From Artocarpus heterophyllus (lineage: Eukaryota > Streptophyta > Magnoliopsida > Rosales > Moraceae): a DNA stretch of 64,000 nt. Below the pieces are notes generated by a model. That model was not told where the DNA came from, made no database searches, and saw nothing but the letters and a program-made list of their open reading frames with translations. Within the stretch, counting starts at the first letter, position 1; each line of letters begins with the position of its first letter. The position numbers and the translations under genes are program-made. Of this stretch, positions 46,611 through 59,335 are shown one piece after another. The stretch spans positions 5,057,512 to 5,121,511 of the forward strand of contig CM046350.1 of the NCBI GenBank assembly GCA_025403435.1, read 5' to 3'.

Positions 46611-47507
46611 ATTTGGCCAATAACCGAAACACGCGATCGATAAACCTTAAATCTCAGTAGCTTAAAACTTTCAGAAGCTTAAACCCTAGTAAGCTCCGAG
46701 CGCGGGAAGCTCAACTTGGACAAGAAAGAGACGTGGAAGACCGCAATGGCATGCCCCTTAAAAAAAAGACTGCAATAGCATATACTCGCTGTTAATTGGT
46801 CGTTTGGGTTTTAGAAGACGAAAAACGACACGTTTTGGGGGCCTCTTTATCCTTTCGTTTTAATATGATACACTGGAAAATAACAATTACAATAAAGAAA
46901 ATTAACTGTATGTTTGGGACTAACTAAAACTTAAAAAGATTTTATTAGTCTATTTTTTTTGTTTTATATTTTAACATGTTAGAATTTTACATTGTAATAG
47001 TTCATAGTTCATACTATATAAGTTAAAATAAGGTTGCCAAATGCATCTAATAATTTTCATTTATATATCAAGGTTTTTCATTTCCTTTATGAGAGAGTTG
47101 CAGTTCAATGTAGGAGGAAATTTTGGGAAATTAGTGGTGAAAATTTATAGATTACACTGAAAATCCTTTAGCCCTTCAAAGTATTTTATTTTTATAAAAA
47201 CTAATTAAAATTCCAACCTCTTAAAAGATTGGGTATGAAAAGACGAAAATAGCCACTCATATCTATAAAAAGAAATTGATATCATTACAAATTTGAAATA
47301 TTTGCTCCATTTTTTTAATACTTGGCGACTTCCTTTCAACTATTTTAGTTATTACAGAATAAAAGTTTTACAATAAATTAGTTCTAATTACTATTTAAAA
47401 ACTAAATTAAAATTTAAAGTTAAAATGTAAACAACATAACAGATGAAGCTTTACACTGGATAACATACAAAAGTTTTTTACACTATAACTATTGAAAATT
47501 CAATTAA

Positions 47508-47694
47508 GGGTGTATTTGGTTAAGGGTGGTGTGTGAACCACAAACTCAGTTATGAACAGTATAAAACTCCCATATGTTATAATAAAAAGAAAAAAATTGC
47601 TACGTAAAAAGCAAAAAATTGCTGCAGTGTAAAGCCTCACATGCTACAATAAAAATGGTTCCCACCAATAGTTCCCACCACTAGCCAAACATCC
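47508..47694. mobile_element. MITE, GTTTGGT-end family, copy 1
   Basis: About 187 bp with ends GGGTGTATTTGGTTAAGGGT and, reverse-complemented, AGGATGTTTGGCTAGTGGTG. Interior words TATGAACAGT, AGTGTAAAGCCTCACATGCT and ACAATAAAAATGGTT are shared with the copies at 48411-48573 and 58004-58185. Target duplication not clear. Confidence 0.65.
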
Positions 47695-48410
47695 TATAAA
47701 TTGCTAAATAAAAGCATGGTATAGACTGATTTCCCAGACATCTCTTACACTCAAGAGGTCAATTGTAAAAATAAATCAATAAATAAATATAGGGTGAGTC
47801 TGCGGTGAAGAACATCAAAAATTCTCCACCGATGGAGATTGTTTTTGTCCGTTAGATTTCAATCTAAAGGTAAAAACAAGTGAGCTTACGATAAGCTCAA
47901 TAGGAAAACACAAATGAATTTTAGAATTGAAAAGAAAAATCCAAGTTGAAACCCAGATTTTGGATTTTAGCAATCCCAAAAACCCATATTCCATTGATCA
48001 TCTGTCGTGCCAGCCAAGGCCCGTCGCAAGCCCCACTTTCTTCTCACTAATGTCGTTGAACCCAGCGAACGTCAAGGATCGTGACAGTGATGAAGAGCGC
48101 CAATTTGGTTCATCAATGAGAGGAGCTCGTCGCCGCCAAGTGACAGTGATGGAGACCACCGATCTAGTTCGTCATCAACAAGGAGGAGCTCGTCGCCCCC
48201 TGGCCAATTTGCTTCCCATCTCGTGTTGCCTTTTTTTTAGGGTTTGAAGTTTGAACCAGATAAAGAAGAGGAAGATGGAAGGGGGGAAAATTTAGGAAGA
48301 GATTCATGATTCTTGAAAAAAAAAAAACAAAAAGGAATTTTCTTAATTTGTTTTTTTGGTTTTTTTAATTTTAATGTTAATTGAAATCTTCATATCATAA
48401 TAGATATACA

Positions 48411-48573
48411 GGGTGTTTGGTCAAAGGTGGTGTAAATCACAAACTTAGCTATGAACAGTGGAAAGTTTTTATATGCTACAATAAGAAGAAAAAAGCTACA
48501 ATAATGTAAAACTCTTACATGTTAAAGTAAAAATAGTTTCCACCAATGGTTTATATTACGAACCAAACACCCT
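48411..48573. mobile_element. MITE, GTTTGGT-end family, copy 2
   Basis: About 163 bp with clean inverted ends GGGTGTTTGGT ... ACCAAACACCC, and the same interior words (TATGAACAGTGGAAAG, ATGCTACAATAA) as copy 1. It is the best-defined copy of this family in the window. Confidence 0.7.
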
Positions 48574-48721
48574 AATAACATACTCTTTTAATCAAAAACA
48601 CTAAAAAATTATCCAACCGTTGATTTTACTATTTTCCAGGTCCATCGAAGGAGAATCTCCTTCACAACTTTACCCATAAATATAATAATAAAAATCAAGG
48701 ATTACATTGTTAATAAATAAA

Positions 48722-48828
48722 GGGCCCGTTTGTTTTAATATTTGAATCATAGTTTAAAATATTTTGCTATATAAAAATTTAAATCTTTATTTAAATACTC
48801 TATTTAAATACTCGAACCAAACCGCCCG
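48722..48828. mobile_element. Short MITE related to the 2105-2200 insertion
   Basis: About 107 bp bounded by GGGCCCGTTTG and, at the other end, CGAACCAAACCGCCCG (inverse of the first). Interior ATTTGAATCATAG and AAATACTCTATTTAAATACT. The ends match the insertion in the GDSL pseudogene. Confidence 0.6.
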
Positions 48829-48996
48829 AAAAGTCCTGCAAATGAGTCGCAATGTCTTTGAGCTATGAAATGTGTATGGCATCCAGCGTAATTTCATATA
48901 AAATTAAGGTCGTTTTGGATCGGCAACCAGCCTATACGATTTTGTAACTTATCCTTGAAATATCCAAATGAGGAAATCCGTGTTTTATCCGAAGCA

Positions 48997-51730
48997 ATGA
49001 CGATGGCGGTGGCGGTCCGTTGCCCTTGCTTCCTCACTCACCCCATCAAATCCCGCCAGTCTCTACTCTCCGCTCAATTCTCCGTCAAATCATATCTTCC
49101 CGGTCGGTACAAAAAAAGTTTTTTTTGTTTATGATTTTTTTTTTCAAAGAGAATTGTATGTATGTATATATATATATATATATTTTAGATTGACTCCGCC
49201 ATTACGACAAGCTTGTGTGCATTTGTAGTCGTTCAAGTTTTCTTCTTTGTAAAAAAAAATAATAATAAAATAAATAAAAATAAAAAATAAATCTCTTACT
49301 TACTGTTGGTTTATATGTCCATACCAAGCAGAATAAAAAATGTTTGAGATTATTATTGTTGTTATCTGACATTTATTTTTTTAATGGACAAGGTAGAAAA
49401 TGTGGCTCTTTGTACTAATATTCTGAATTGTTGGTAGTTAAACTATTGCCCTGCTTTTTTTTTTTTTTTAATTGAAATGAATGGATAACTTGGCGGAGTG
49501 ACATATATGGATTTTTTTTTTTTTTTGTCTTTGTGATAATTTGTGTGTCATTTTATTAAAAAAACCAAGTATTCTTAATGTACCAAGAAGTCGGATTGAA
49601 AATAAGATAATTAGTGGGTTAACCCTTTAGTATCCTCTCCTTGCATGTTGGTTTTTAAGGGTAATCCAAAGAATTTGTAAGAATTCGTGTCAGAGTCAGT
49701 GTGTTACATCGCGAATTTGAGCCGAAGTGATTAGGTATTGGGTAGATTTTTAAGGTGTCTTGGTATAATCGGACGTAATATGGACATAGAAATGCCTGTT
49801 GCTAATGAATGGGCGCCATGGGAAGGGCTGCTACCCTTTTGAAGGTGGTATCCGCGAACCACTGAACTGAGAAAATTTGATACCGTCGATCGCGATTGTG
49901 GAGCGTGGTGGAATGTCAGATTCCAAAATATTCATCATGGACCGAGGATAAAGTAATTAATAATCAGCGGCTTTATGAACGCTTGGTCCCCTTCCCTTGA
50001 AAGCTGGCCTTTTAAGTGTGAGTTCTACGTATAGGTTCGTAAGTGTGACATAACTTAAAAGATATTGAAAAAAAAAAAAAAAAACTCGGACTATTTTGTT
50101 TTTAAAAAACGAATGTTAATGTGCCTCTAGTCGAATGTGAATTTATCTTTGTACTGATTTTGCATAATATTCTTCGTTTGAATCAGGAAATTTAGTTTCT
50201 TTCTCATTTAAAGAGGAAAATCTAATATCATCATCAAAAGACACTCATAATGGACTGTTTAACAGATGCCATATATCACCAAGTTCAAATTGTCAGGTAT
50301 GCTGGTGAGTCATCCTTAAGATGTTCCTTTTTTCTTTTTGGTGGTTACATTTGTTTGGAAAAGTTATAGATGGTGATAATTGTCTTTGTCATCTTTGTAA
50401 ATTTTTGGACAAAGTCCCTATTAGGATTTCAGTATGCTGCTATAAAATGGTTCCACCAAATGATGGCATCTATGTTTGGTCCTGAAAACACATGAATCAC
50501 TTCGTTACTGCTAAAATGCAAAAGTGATGTCATAGCCATCAGCTTTCAAGAAAATTGCAGAGATTTTAAAGTTCATGTTTAATGTTGAGAAACTCTCTTA
50601 ATAATGAGTTAAAGTGCCTTATCAGTAATGTTGGAATTATTTGGTCTGGCAGGGAAACATACAGATCAATTTCCCGGCGGCAGCATTATTTGTTGGTAAT
50701 GCCTTGATGTTCTCCACACCTTTTAAAGCTTTGGCTGAAACATGTGAAGCTGATAACTCTTTGTTCAACATGAACATGCCTTTGTTGCTAGCTTTTTCCC
50801 TAATAGGGGCTACTGTTGGAGGTAAGGCATTACTTGCTTAGTTACTAATATTTACATTAAATTGGAGGGAGAAGTTTATTTTGTGTGTGTGATGTCTGCT
50901 TTGTTTGTTTCAATGGCACTTCGTGGATTGGAAAATTTGTGATGAACGGGTTTTTAGCGTGAGTTTTGATGTTGTATGCTAAAGAAAAGTATAGGGAGAG
51001 ATTGATAGGTGTGTGATATTTGAAGCCGTGTGGTGTATGGTGCTGTTCTTGATTATCTAGTTGTATAATAGGATTGCTCGCTCGGCAAAGGAGAGGAGAG
51101 TTAAAACGGTTGAATGAACAGTTGCGACAGATAAATGCAGCTCTAAGAAGGCAAGCGAAGATCGAGTCTTATGCTCCAAGCTTAAGTTATGCTCCTGTTG
51201 GCGGAAGAATACCAGAGAATGAAGTAATAGTCGATTCAAGAAAGCATGAATTGATTTCTCATTTGAAGGCTGGGAAGAATTTTTTGAGGAATCAAGAACC
51301 AGAGAAAGCATTTGTGGAGTTTAAGACGGCACTCGAGCTTGCTCAAAATTTGAAGGATCCTATAGAGGAGAAGAAGGCCGCTAGAGGCTTAGGTTTGTCC
51401 TTGTTTCCTTTCTACTCATTATTAAGCTATATGATGTTTCATCTGAACCTTCTTCGAAGTAAACATTCTAACTGATTGAAGATGAAATAGTGAATAGTTT
51501 TTTTTTTTTTTTTTTTGGGCTTCTCAGGAGCCTCGCTTCAACGACAGGGTAAGTACCGAGAGGCGATCAAATACCATACCATGGTTTTGGACATCTCTGA
51601 AAGGGAAAAGGAGGAATCAGGAAACACAGAAGCTTTTGGAGCAATTGCTGATTGTTATGCTGAGCTTGGAGATCTTGAGCGTGCAGCAAAATTCTATGAT
51701 ACTTACATTGCAAGATTGGACAAGGACTGA
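48997..51730 (+). CDS. FLU: FLU, chloroplast TPR regulator of tetrapyrrole synthesis
   Basis: Five exons: 48997-49102, 50187-50296, 50653-50821, 51072-51392, 51528-51730. The CDS is 909 nt, 302 residues; Arabidopsis FLU is slightly longer. The first 70 or so residues are Ser/Arg-rich without conservation, a plausible chloroplast transit peptide. A hydrophobic segment follows (NMPLLLAFSLIGATVGG, residues about 112-129), then a charged coiled coil (RQRRGELKRLNEQLRQINAA). Next come ESYAPSLSYAPVGGRIP and C-terminal TPR motifs (LRNQEPEKAFVEFKTALELA, then LGASLQRQGKYREAIKYHTM and AIADCYAELGDLERAAKFYD). Known: FLU sits in plastid membranes and shuts down glutamyl-tRNA reductase in the dark through its TPR domain. 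All splice sites are GT..AG. Tail to tail with UBP1, 709 bp apart. Confidence 0.95.
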
Positions 51731-52439
51731 TAAGCTCAAATTCAATCATCCAAAGGTTGTACACCACTTTAGTACATGTATCAGAGATCTTAGAGGGTAC
51801 TCCATTTAACATAGACGGTGGACAGGACATGCACACATTATTAGCCTGCGGATCATTTTCAGTTTTGCTTTTGGTTGCATAAATGTTTTGGAACTTCTGA
51901 ACTGTCTGTACTCGAATATGGGAATAGAAAATTTCATTGCTTAAAGGGGCTTTCGTTGTGTCACATGTTTCAACGTAAAATAGGAGCACAAGAAAGAGAC
52001 TGCGGCCTAGGTTGAACAGGAATTCCAAAAGGGACAACAATTTGTGTGTCGGACAATCAAAGTGCCAACTTGTCAATTTATTTTAGCCGTAGTATCCCAC
52101 TTTCACCTAAAATACGGAGCAAAAATGGGGGAGGATGGAGTGTTTACAACCAGATAACAGGTTAAATTGTCCCAAAAAAAAAAAAAAAAAACCATAGACA
52201 GCTGTTCATACTATATAGCGAACTCCCTCTGATTATCATAGCCACTCGTCATAACAAAGAACCACAAAATCATACATGATACACATCCATAGAAATAGCA
52301 ATCACAAAAGATGGGGGTTAAGACACCCCACGTGAAAAAAAAAGAGTGAAATAAAAGGTTTCCTAGGGGTTTAGAACTCAGGAGAAAACCTGCGTCAAGA
52401 CAGGAAATATAAGTAGAAATACAAGATTATAAATACGTA
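51731..52439. terminator. Convergent 3' region between FLU and UBP1
   Basis: The two genes end facing each other, so this stretch holds both 3' UTRs and poly(A) sites. No separate gene; the open frame antisense to the FLU end has no support. Confidence 0.5.
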
Positions 52440-55400
52440 TTACTGGTAGTACATGAGCTGCTGAGCGGCAGCAACGTTCTGGAACCCCCCATCATAAATA
52501 GCCTGACTTGCTCCAGCAGCACCCATTCCCATGGTAGCCTGCTTAAGATGATGCTGTCCCTGTGGATGCATGAGGGCATGGACGCCTCCCATCTTGCTCA
52601 TTGCTAGTTGCCGCTCATAGGCCAATAGGTCATTGGCAGAGATGCCAGGTATAGGAGCAGCAGCCGGAGGAGGAAGCGGGTTCGAAGCTGTCCCTGGTGG
52701 TGTGGGCTTGCTTCCCCAGGAACACTAAAACCACAAGGAAGACGATCCAAAACAGTCAGTTCTACGTAAAAAATTGAAGCCGCACAAGAAATATTCAAAC
52801 TAAAAACTGAAACCCCACAAGAAGTATTAAAATCCAAGTCGATGAACTTTTCATAAATACATATGCACACAAAACCCACAGGATCCTCTAAAAATTTTTA
52901 CTACGAAATAGGAATGCAGCACACAAGAATACTGTACCATGTTGTCCACAACAAAGGCAGTTTCAAAATTCCCTTGTACGACCAATGTAATATAAATATA
53001 ACCAGTTAAAAAATATATATATAATCATTGAATTTCTATGCAATTAAATCTTGGAGATATGCATCATCCATAACACAAGTTCAATATTGACAGCGAACGT
53101 GGATCATCGAGAGCTGCTTCCTGCTCTCCAGAGCCACAGAGAGAGAGAAGCTGCTCCAGTTGATTGACCACTACTTTTTTGGTAACAAAAAATAAGTTGG
53201 ACAGCCAAGAATGAAAGCAAGTATTCAAAGACTAACAAATCAAAACTTAAGTAAAGTCCACAATAGATATATGACGCATCCAAAAGAATATAATTAATGT
53301 AACAGCAATCCAAGAATACAAATCAAACTAGAAAACGTTGAGTGAAAAAAATAAATCACTCTTCATGAGAAAACCAGAAAGAAGCAAAAGCACACCTTAA
53401 TTTGTCGTCCACACAGAAGCGACTGGGTATTTCCAACCTGAATAGCCATAGCTGCCTCAGCATGAGTGCTGTACCTCACAAAACCAAAACCCTTGTCACG
53501 CTGGACTCGTACCTCCTCAATCACACCAGCTCCAAGCATATGAAAGTGACGATGCAGATCAAGCTGAGTGACCTGCAAATCAGATATAAAAACGGTCATT
53601 AAAAAGACTTTATTTTGGAACTTCATAATTCAACGGTACTAAACATACAACTCGGTATTCTGTTCCTTCTGAATGGCTCTTTTAACACAGCATATGCTGA
53701 TGCAGGCCTGCAATGGAACAAAGGAAAGGAATGTGAAAAAATGGTAAAAGTTACTTACCTCTGGAGCAAGATTGCCAACATACACAGTAGTATATTGAGG
53801 GTTGTTTTCTGGAGCCTCACTATTTGTTGTCTCCTTACCATCTTCTGCACAAATAAGATGAAAAAAGAAATGAGTATAATATTTCTGAAAAGCACATAAA
53901 TCTCTTCACAAGAAGACAGCAGACACACATTTTCAATCTCACGGGAACAGACTATTTTTGTTCTATTTTTAGATCAACAAAAAAGCCAAATAAATAAAGA
54001 TTTTTATGAAACTGAAAGTAAAACAACTATTGTTACTAATTTTTTGTAACTCAGGTACCCAAGCCTCTTTATGCACCTGACTAATCCTTGAGGGTGCCTG
54101 TAATGTAAACCCTTCTATTCAAACACACCAGTACAGACCAAAGGAGGTGACCACAAGGGAAATTGAACCCGAGGTAAAAGTAAACAATTGTTGTACTGAA
54201 GCTTAAAGGAGATGATGCGTCATCTAATATATCTTCTATGCATGCCAAGCAAACTACTGGTAATTTGCACTTTTTAAGTATGAAACTACTAATAAGCTAG
54301 TAACACAAAATTAACTGCCCTCATTAAGTTCTGAACCCCGATAGACTCACCTGAACCATTTGTTAGTTCTACCACACTTTTTGCATCCGAGCTCTTGTTG
54401 TCCTCGTTCATACCAGCACCTTTCGTGGCCCAGTTGCATCTTATCTGTCTACTGCCAAGCCATTTGCCTAGAATATGGCACCAAAGAGCATAAGCTTATA
54501 ATTAGCGTTTCTCTTTCCTTTTTTTTTCAGGGGGGACTGCATTAGTGTTACAAATATAAACATAAATCCGTTTGTGAATTGAAACTTAAGACAAATTCGA
54601 AGGTCCGCACTGCAAGAAGTAGAAAACATTACTCCTTCAACGTTTTTGGAACTGCTAGCAGCCTAGCACAAGACTGACACCATATTTACAACAGTTATAT
54701 TGGTCTTTGAAAAAACTGTGCTCAAAGTTGTATAATTAAAGAAGGTCTACAAAGAACAGATACAGTGTCAATCCTCACCAGTTAAGTCATTTATCGCACT
54801 TTGAGCATCCTGAAAAGCAATTTCAACAATTCGATGAGAACTAAAGTCTAGCATAAAAGAAAACAATGATAAGCAGGCCCAAATGAAGACAATACCTGTT
54901 GGTTTCGAAATGAAACAAACCCAAAACCTCTTGATCGTCCAGTCTTCTGATCCCACATAACCCTTGCATCTCTAAAACAGAAAATTGATCAAATTAGAGG
55001 TCATTACGAGCCAAGAAACAACGAGAGTAGTGAGCTTTATAAATGTGTGTGTGTGTGTGTGTTATCATGATTTGAATTAATGTACTACAATTCCATGAGC
55101 ACTAGACAAAGCATTCATCAAAAATTAAAATGAAGTCACAGTCTTGAAGCTTACGAACAACTGCCATAAACAGAAAAGCATGCAAACAATGTAGCATCAG
55201 TAACCTCAGGGCTGAGATCACCAACAAAAATGTTGAAATGACCTGCATGTGATAACAAACAACATCAGAAAGCAGACAGGGTGATAAATGGTTTTTAACA
55301 AACCAAACAATTTTGACGATTAAGCAGTTGGCAGACCAACACAAACAGACCTGATGTATCCTCCCTCTGTCCACTAGCATATGCCCAGTTTACTTTGATG

Positions 55401-57510
55401 GGCTGCCCAAACCTGAATCACATTACAACATATAAGAACAAATCCTTATAAGTTGGCAAGTTCACCGCAATGAACCGTTAAAAGTACAACTTACAGATGT
55501 CTTCCATTGAGAGACAATATGGCAAGGGCAGCTGATCTACGATCAAAATAATGAACAAATCCGTAGGATGACTGCATAAAAATAAAAAAAATAATAATAA
55601 TAATAAATAAAATAACCATTAAATAAAATAATAATAAAGTGGTAAAACTAATAAATAAAATTAGACCCTTATTTTCCACCAATCAGAATTCCCCAGGTTG
55701 TAACGCAAAACAACAGAGGGAACCTGAAAGGGAACAGGACAACGGGCACAGTTATGAACTTACCTTTTCCTTTCTTATAAGTTTGCAGCCTTCAACAGCA
55801 CCAGTACTCGCAAAAACCTCTTGAAGAAGTGGTTCTGTAACCTGTGTATGAATGTTTCCCACATACCTGAAATTTCTCAAAAATAAAGGAACTGGAAGTT
55901 TTAAAAAAAGAAGAGAACAAGCAAAATATGTTAAGGCATAAGTAACTGCACTTAAACGGTGAAGACAAAAGATAATCCAATTAATTACTTAGCACGATAA
56001 GAATTTTCTTACACAAAGTGTAGCTAACAAGATGAGCAATTATCAAAGATATCATCGTAATAGCAGGACTAAACAAATCAAATTCACGAGTAAGAAAGAT
56101 AAAGCATGCCATTTAATCATATAAACATGCAGGTGGAAGAAAAAACATCAACATGCAAAAAAAAGAGGGAAGAAAAAAGAAAAAGAAAAAGAAAAAATAG
56201 TCTAAACAAACACTCACACACTGCGGCAAGTACTGGGATCAAAACCAGGAGGCAGATTTCCACTTGGAATTGGCTCAATCTGCAAAAATAAAAATGTAAA
56301 AGGAAAAGAAAAGAAAAAAAAAGAAAGAAAAATAGCAAATAAAATAAAAAAGGTTCCCTTTTCATCTAATCCAATCAGGTCCTATCTTTCAACCAAAAAC
56401 CAAAAAACCAGCCCTAGAAAGTAAAGAAAAGAACTAACACCTAACATAAAGTACCATGTAAAGTAACTCAAACCAAATTATGGGAGGTAGACGAAGATGG
56501 GACAATTTGCACACAATCAAATTCTAACATAGGCCAAATTTGAAGCTGCTTTTCTCTCGACTTTGGAAGTTGCTCCGAAACCACCTTTTAAAACTTTTTA
56601 AAATCACCCTCATCATCAGAAATAAGGCAAAAACATAAAGAATGACGAACACTTTTTTGCAAAGTGCTATCACATTTACTACATGAGCATGTCAATTACA
56701 TATAGCAAATACACATGCTTTGCCTTCAAGAATTCTGCTTAATGAAGAGATATCAAACCGCGCTGCATCACATTTCAAGTCTGCCAAATTTCCAAAATTT
56801 TGACTCAAATATTAACCATAGCAAAGATATTACATGAAACAAGTAGAAATTAACGCTGCCTTCCTTAATTTAAGTTCCTGAAGCAAAAGAAAAATTATTT
56901 AGACAAAGACAATGTATCACTCTTCTGATCCATTCTACATTCAAATTTAAACAGAAAGTTCCCAAATCTTTCTGAAAGCGGGAGCAGCCAAAACAAGCTT
57001 CGTGAGGAAAACAAAGCGATGAAACTACACTCACAGACCCCCCCCCCCCCCCCCCCCCCCCCCAACTGCTACACGCGATACTCATCAGACGCCGAAACTC
57101 CATTTTAGGAAACAAGATAACGAGCAACACAATAAGTTTCTAAATTCGAAAACGTTGCCAGCAAACAAAGAAAACGCACGAAACAATCAACACCAAATCC
57201 AGAATTCAAAGCCATTAGAAACATCCCATTCAAATCCCTACCTCTCCCGACGTAAGTCCCAAAGAAAAAGAAAAACCGAACAAACTAACCCTAGCACTCA
57301 GAATCCGAACCCTAGAAAGCAAGCAAGGGAAATCGAAAAGAAATCGAATCGATATCGCAGCAAAAGGGAAATTAAAATAGAAAGAGGCAGAAGAATAGCT
57401 CGAACCTGAGGGGGAGCTAAGAGGCCAGGATGGTAGAGAGAATGTTGCTGGAGAAGAGCTTGCTGCATCAGAGCTTGTTGTTGCTGCTGCTTCAGTCTCT
57501 GGTGCTGCAT
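52440..57510 (-). CDS. UBP1: UBP1-type oligouridylate-binding protein (three RRMs)
   Basis: Twelve exons: 57406-57510, 56218-56279, 55764-55866, 55495-55571, 55351-55412, 55155-55242, 54896-54971, 54779-54809, 54351-54467, 53759-53844, 53396-53572, 52440-52724. The CDS is 1269 nt, 422 residues, the usual size. A Gln-rich N-terminus ([17 protein letters not shown]) precedes RRM1 ([30 protein letters not shown]; about 54-130), RRM2 ([28 protein letters not shown]; about 139-215), and RRM3 ([29 protein letters not shown]; about 259-332). The tail is Pro/Ala- and Gln-rich and ends LMYYQ. The RNP1 and RNP2 motifs are intact in all three. Known: UBP1 proteins bind U-rich RNA, act in pre-mRNA handling and enter stress granules; Arabidopsis UBP1B and UBP1C are the closest. 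Which paralogue this equals rests on synteny (UBP1C), not on sequence alone. Confidence 0.95.
57038..57063. repeat. 26-base poly-C run in UBP1 intron 1
   Basis: Twenty-six consecutive C on the plus strand, read as G26 in the UBP1 pre-mRNA. The true length is uncertain because such runs are error-prone in sequencing. Confidence 0.85.
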
Positions 57511-58003
57511 TTCCTCGGCGATTTCCCGAGAAAAAGAGAGGAAAAAATAAAAACTATTTCCCGAGAAAGTTTGAGGTTAGGGTTCGAATACGGAGAGTCT
57601 CGGGGAAAATGAGAGAGAGAGAGAGGGAGAGAGAGGGAGGGAAGATGCGCGTTGGAAGAGGCCTTAGAAAGAGAGGAAAAAGAAGTTTAATAGCCCCGGG
57701 GGTAAAGATCGAAGGATTTTCTTTAGTCAGGGGGGGTTATGATAGGGTTACGGTGCTACTGGGACTGATTCTGAATTGACTAATAGCAAACCGACAACTG
57801 GATTTTTACGAGCAAAATAAAAGCTTATATAATATCAAAAAAAAAAGAGAGAGGATAAGAAAGAAAGAAAAGAGGTCAGCGTCCATGGAACTAAGACTTG
57901 ATGAGGTACATACTTTACATTTCAAAAAAACAAAAGAGAGGAACATACTTTATGAATTTGTCTCCTCTCTTTTTTTTTATTTTTTTGAAAAATATGTCTT
58001 TTT

Positions 58004-58185
58004 AGTGGCTGTTTAGTTGAGTGGTGAGAATTACTGTTTTTACCATAAACTCACTTATAAATAATGTAAAGCTCTCACATGCTACAGCAACAAAAAAAAA
58101 AAATTGTTACAGTGTAAAGTCTCATATGTTACAGTAAAAATAATTCTAACCAATAATTCTCACCACTCTTTCAAACACCCTCTTA
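58004..58185. mobile_element. MITE, GTTTGGT-end family, copy 3
   Basis: About 180 bp. Ends GGCTGTTTAGTTGAGTGGTG and, reverse-complemented, GAGGGTGTTTGAAAGAGTGG. It shares AATGTAAAGCTCTCACATGC and TTACAGTGTAAAGTCTCATA with copy 1. Borders are good to a few bases only. Confidence 0.65.
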
Positions 58186-59250
58186 GTGTAGGTTCTGTTT
58201 GTTGAAAGGCCAAATACTTTCCACTGTCGACATAATTTTTACATAATCACTCCAGTAGTTTATTTTTCTTTTAAATGACTCCAATAGTTTTGTTGATCAT
58301 TAGTAGTACTTACTTTTTGATAGCTCTTTTTATTACCAATGGGGATAACTGAGTTATTTAATATCTTTTTTTTAAGGAGTCCTGTAGTATATTTTGTATA
58401 ATTGTAGCTTTTATCGAACTAGTTATACTAGTTAAAACCATATGTATATTTAATTTGTTAGTTTTTGATAAACAAATGTAATTTTTTAACAATTAGTTCA
58501 TCTTCTTATTTATTATTATCTTAAGAATTTATTAAATAAAAAATATAGGACATTTGTAAAAAAAAAAAAAGGTGGGACAAAATATACATTTAAATTACTC
58601 TGGTTGCATTTGTAAGAAAAAAAAAGTATTTGAAAAGCTTGTATGGGAAAGATGTTTAATAAGGAACAAATTTGAGAAAAAAATATTTCAATAGGGTAAT
58701 TAGGGAAAATGTATTTGTAAGGATCACATTTATAAAGTTTTATTTTAGAGGACTGTAATAAAAATATAGTTTTGTGAGGGCAAATTTAAATAAATATATT
58801 CCAATAAATATATAATATTTTAGAAAATTTAGAAAAAGTGGATTAAAATACAGTTTTAATTGAAACCTGAGATTTGATTTTTGACACTGCTGTTGCCCCT
58901 GACTTTTTCGTTGTTATTAAATGGTCCTTAGTATTTCAAAAATAGAGATAATAATAAATGGTGTGGATTAATCAAGTCAAATCAATCCTGACCATTAAAT
59001 ACCAATGCATGCTGAAGGAGTAATAAAGGTTACTCCTGCAGTTAGTTAGTGTTGGCGATGACTAGGGTATTTTTCTAAGCAACAAATAATGTAAAGTTTT
59101 TAATAGCTATAATAAAAAAATAAAAAATTATTATAATCTAAAGCTATAACATGCTACAGTATTTTAAATTAATTGATTCAACCAATACTCTCAAATACTC
59201 CAAACATTATAATACGGTAGATTACCAACGGTATTTTGGTACATTATGTT

Positions 59251-59335
59251 GGCGACTGAAATGCCACTAATGACCCATAGTCATTGTTGATTTGGCGACC
59301 GAGCGCCACGAATGACCACTAGTGACCGTTGATTT
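59251..59335 (+). repeat. Diverged tandem duplication of about 43 bp
   Basis: Two adjacent units start GGCGACTGAAATGCCACTAA and GGCGACCGAGCGCCACGAAT and both end GTTGATTT. They are locally GC-rich against an AT-rich background. Origin unknown. Confidence 0.6.

Larger units (their letters stand above)
46611..48996. promoter_or_regulatory. Divergent intergenic region between NUP107 and FLU
   Basis: The two genes are head to head, 2.4 kb apart, so both promoters lie here, near 46620-46860 (NUP107) and 48840-48996 (FLU). The middle is filled with MITE-like elements (46912-47045, 47508-47694, 48411-48573, 48722-48828). No further gene: the open frame at 47927-48247 has no recognisable product. 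I could not define a core promoter with confidence. Confidence 0.5.

Noticed and set aside
47927..48247. 106-codon plus-strand frame between NUP107 and FLU
   Set aside because: No recognisable domain and it lies among MITEs; probably chance.
49640..50085. GC-richer piece in FLU intron 1 ending in a 16-base A run, possibly a SINE
   Set aside because: No A/B boxes and no target duplication could be found, so the class is not supported.
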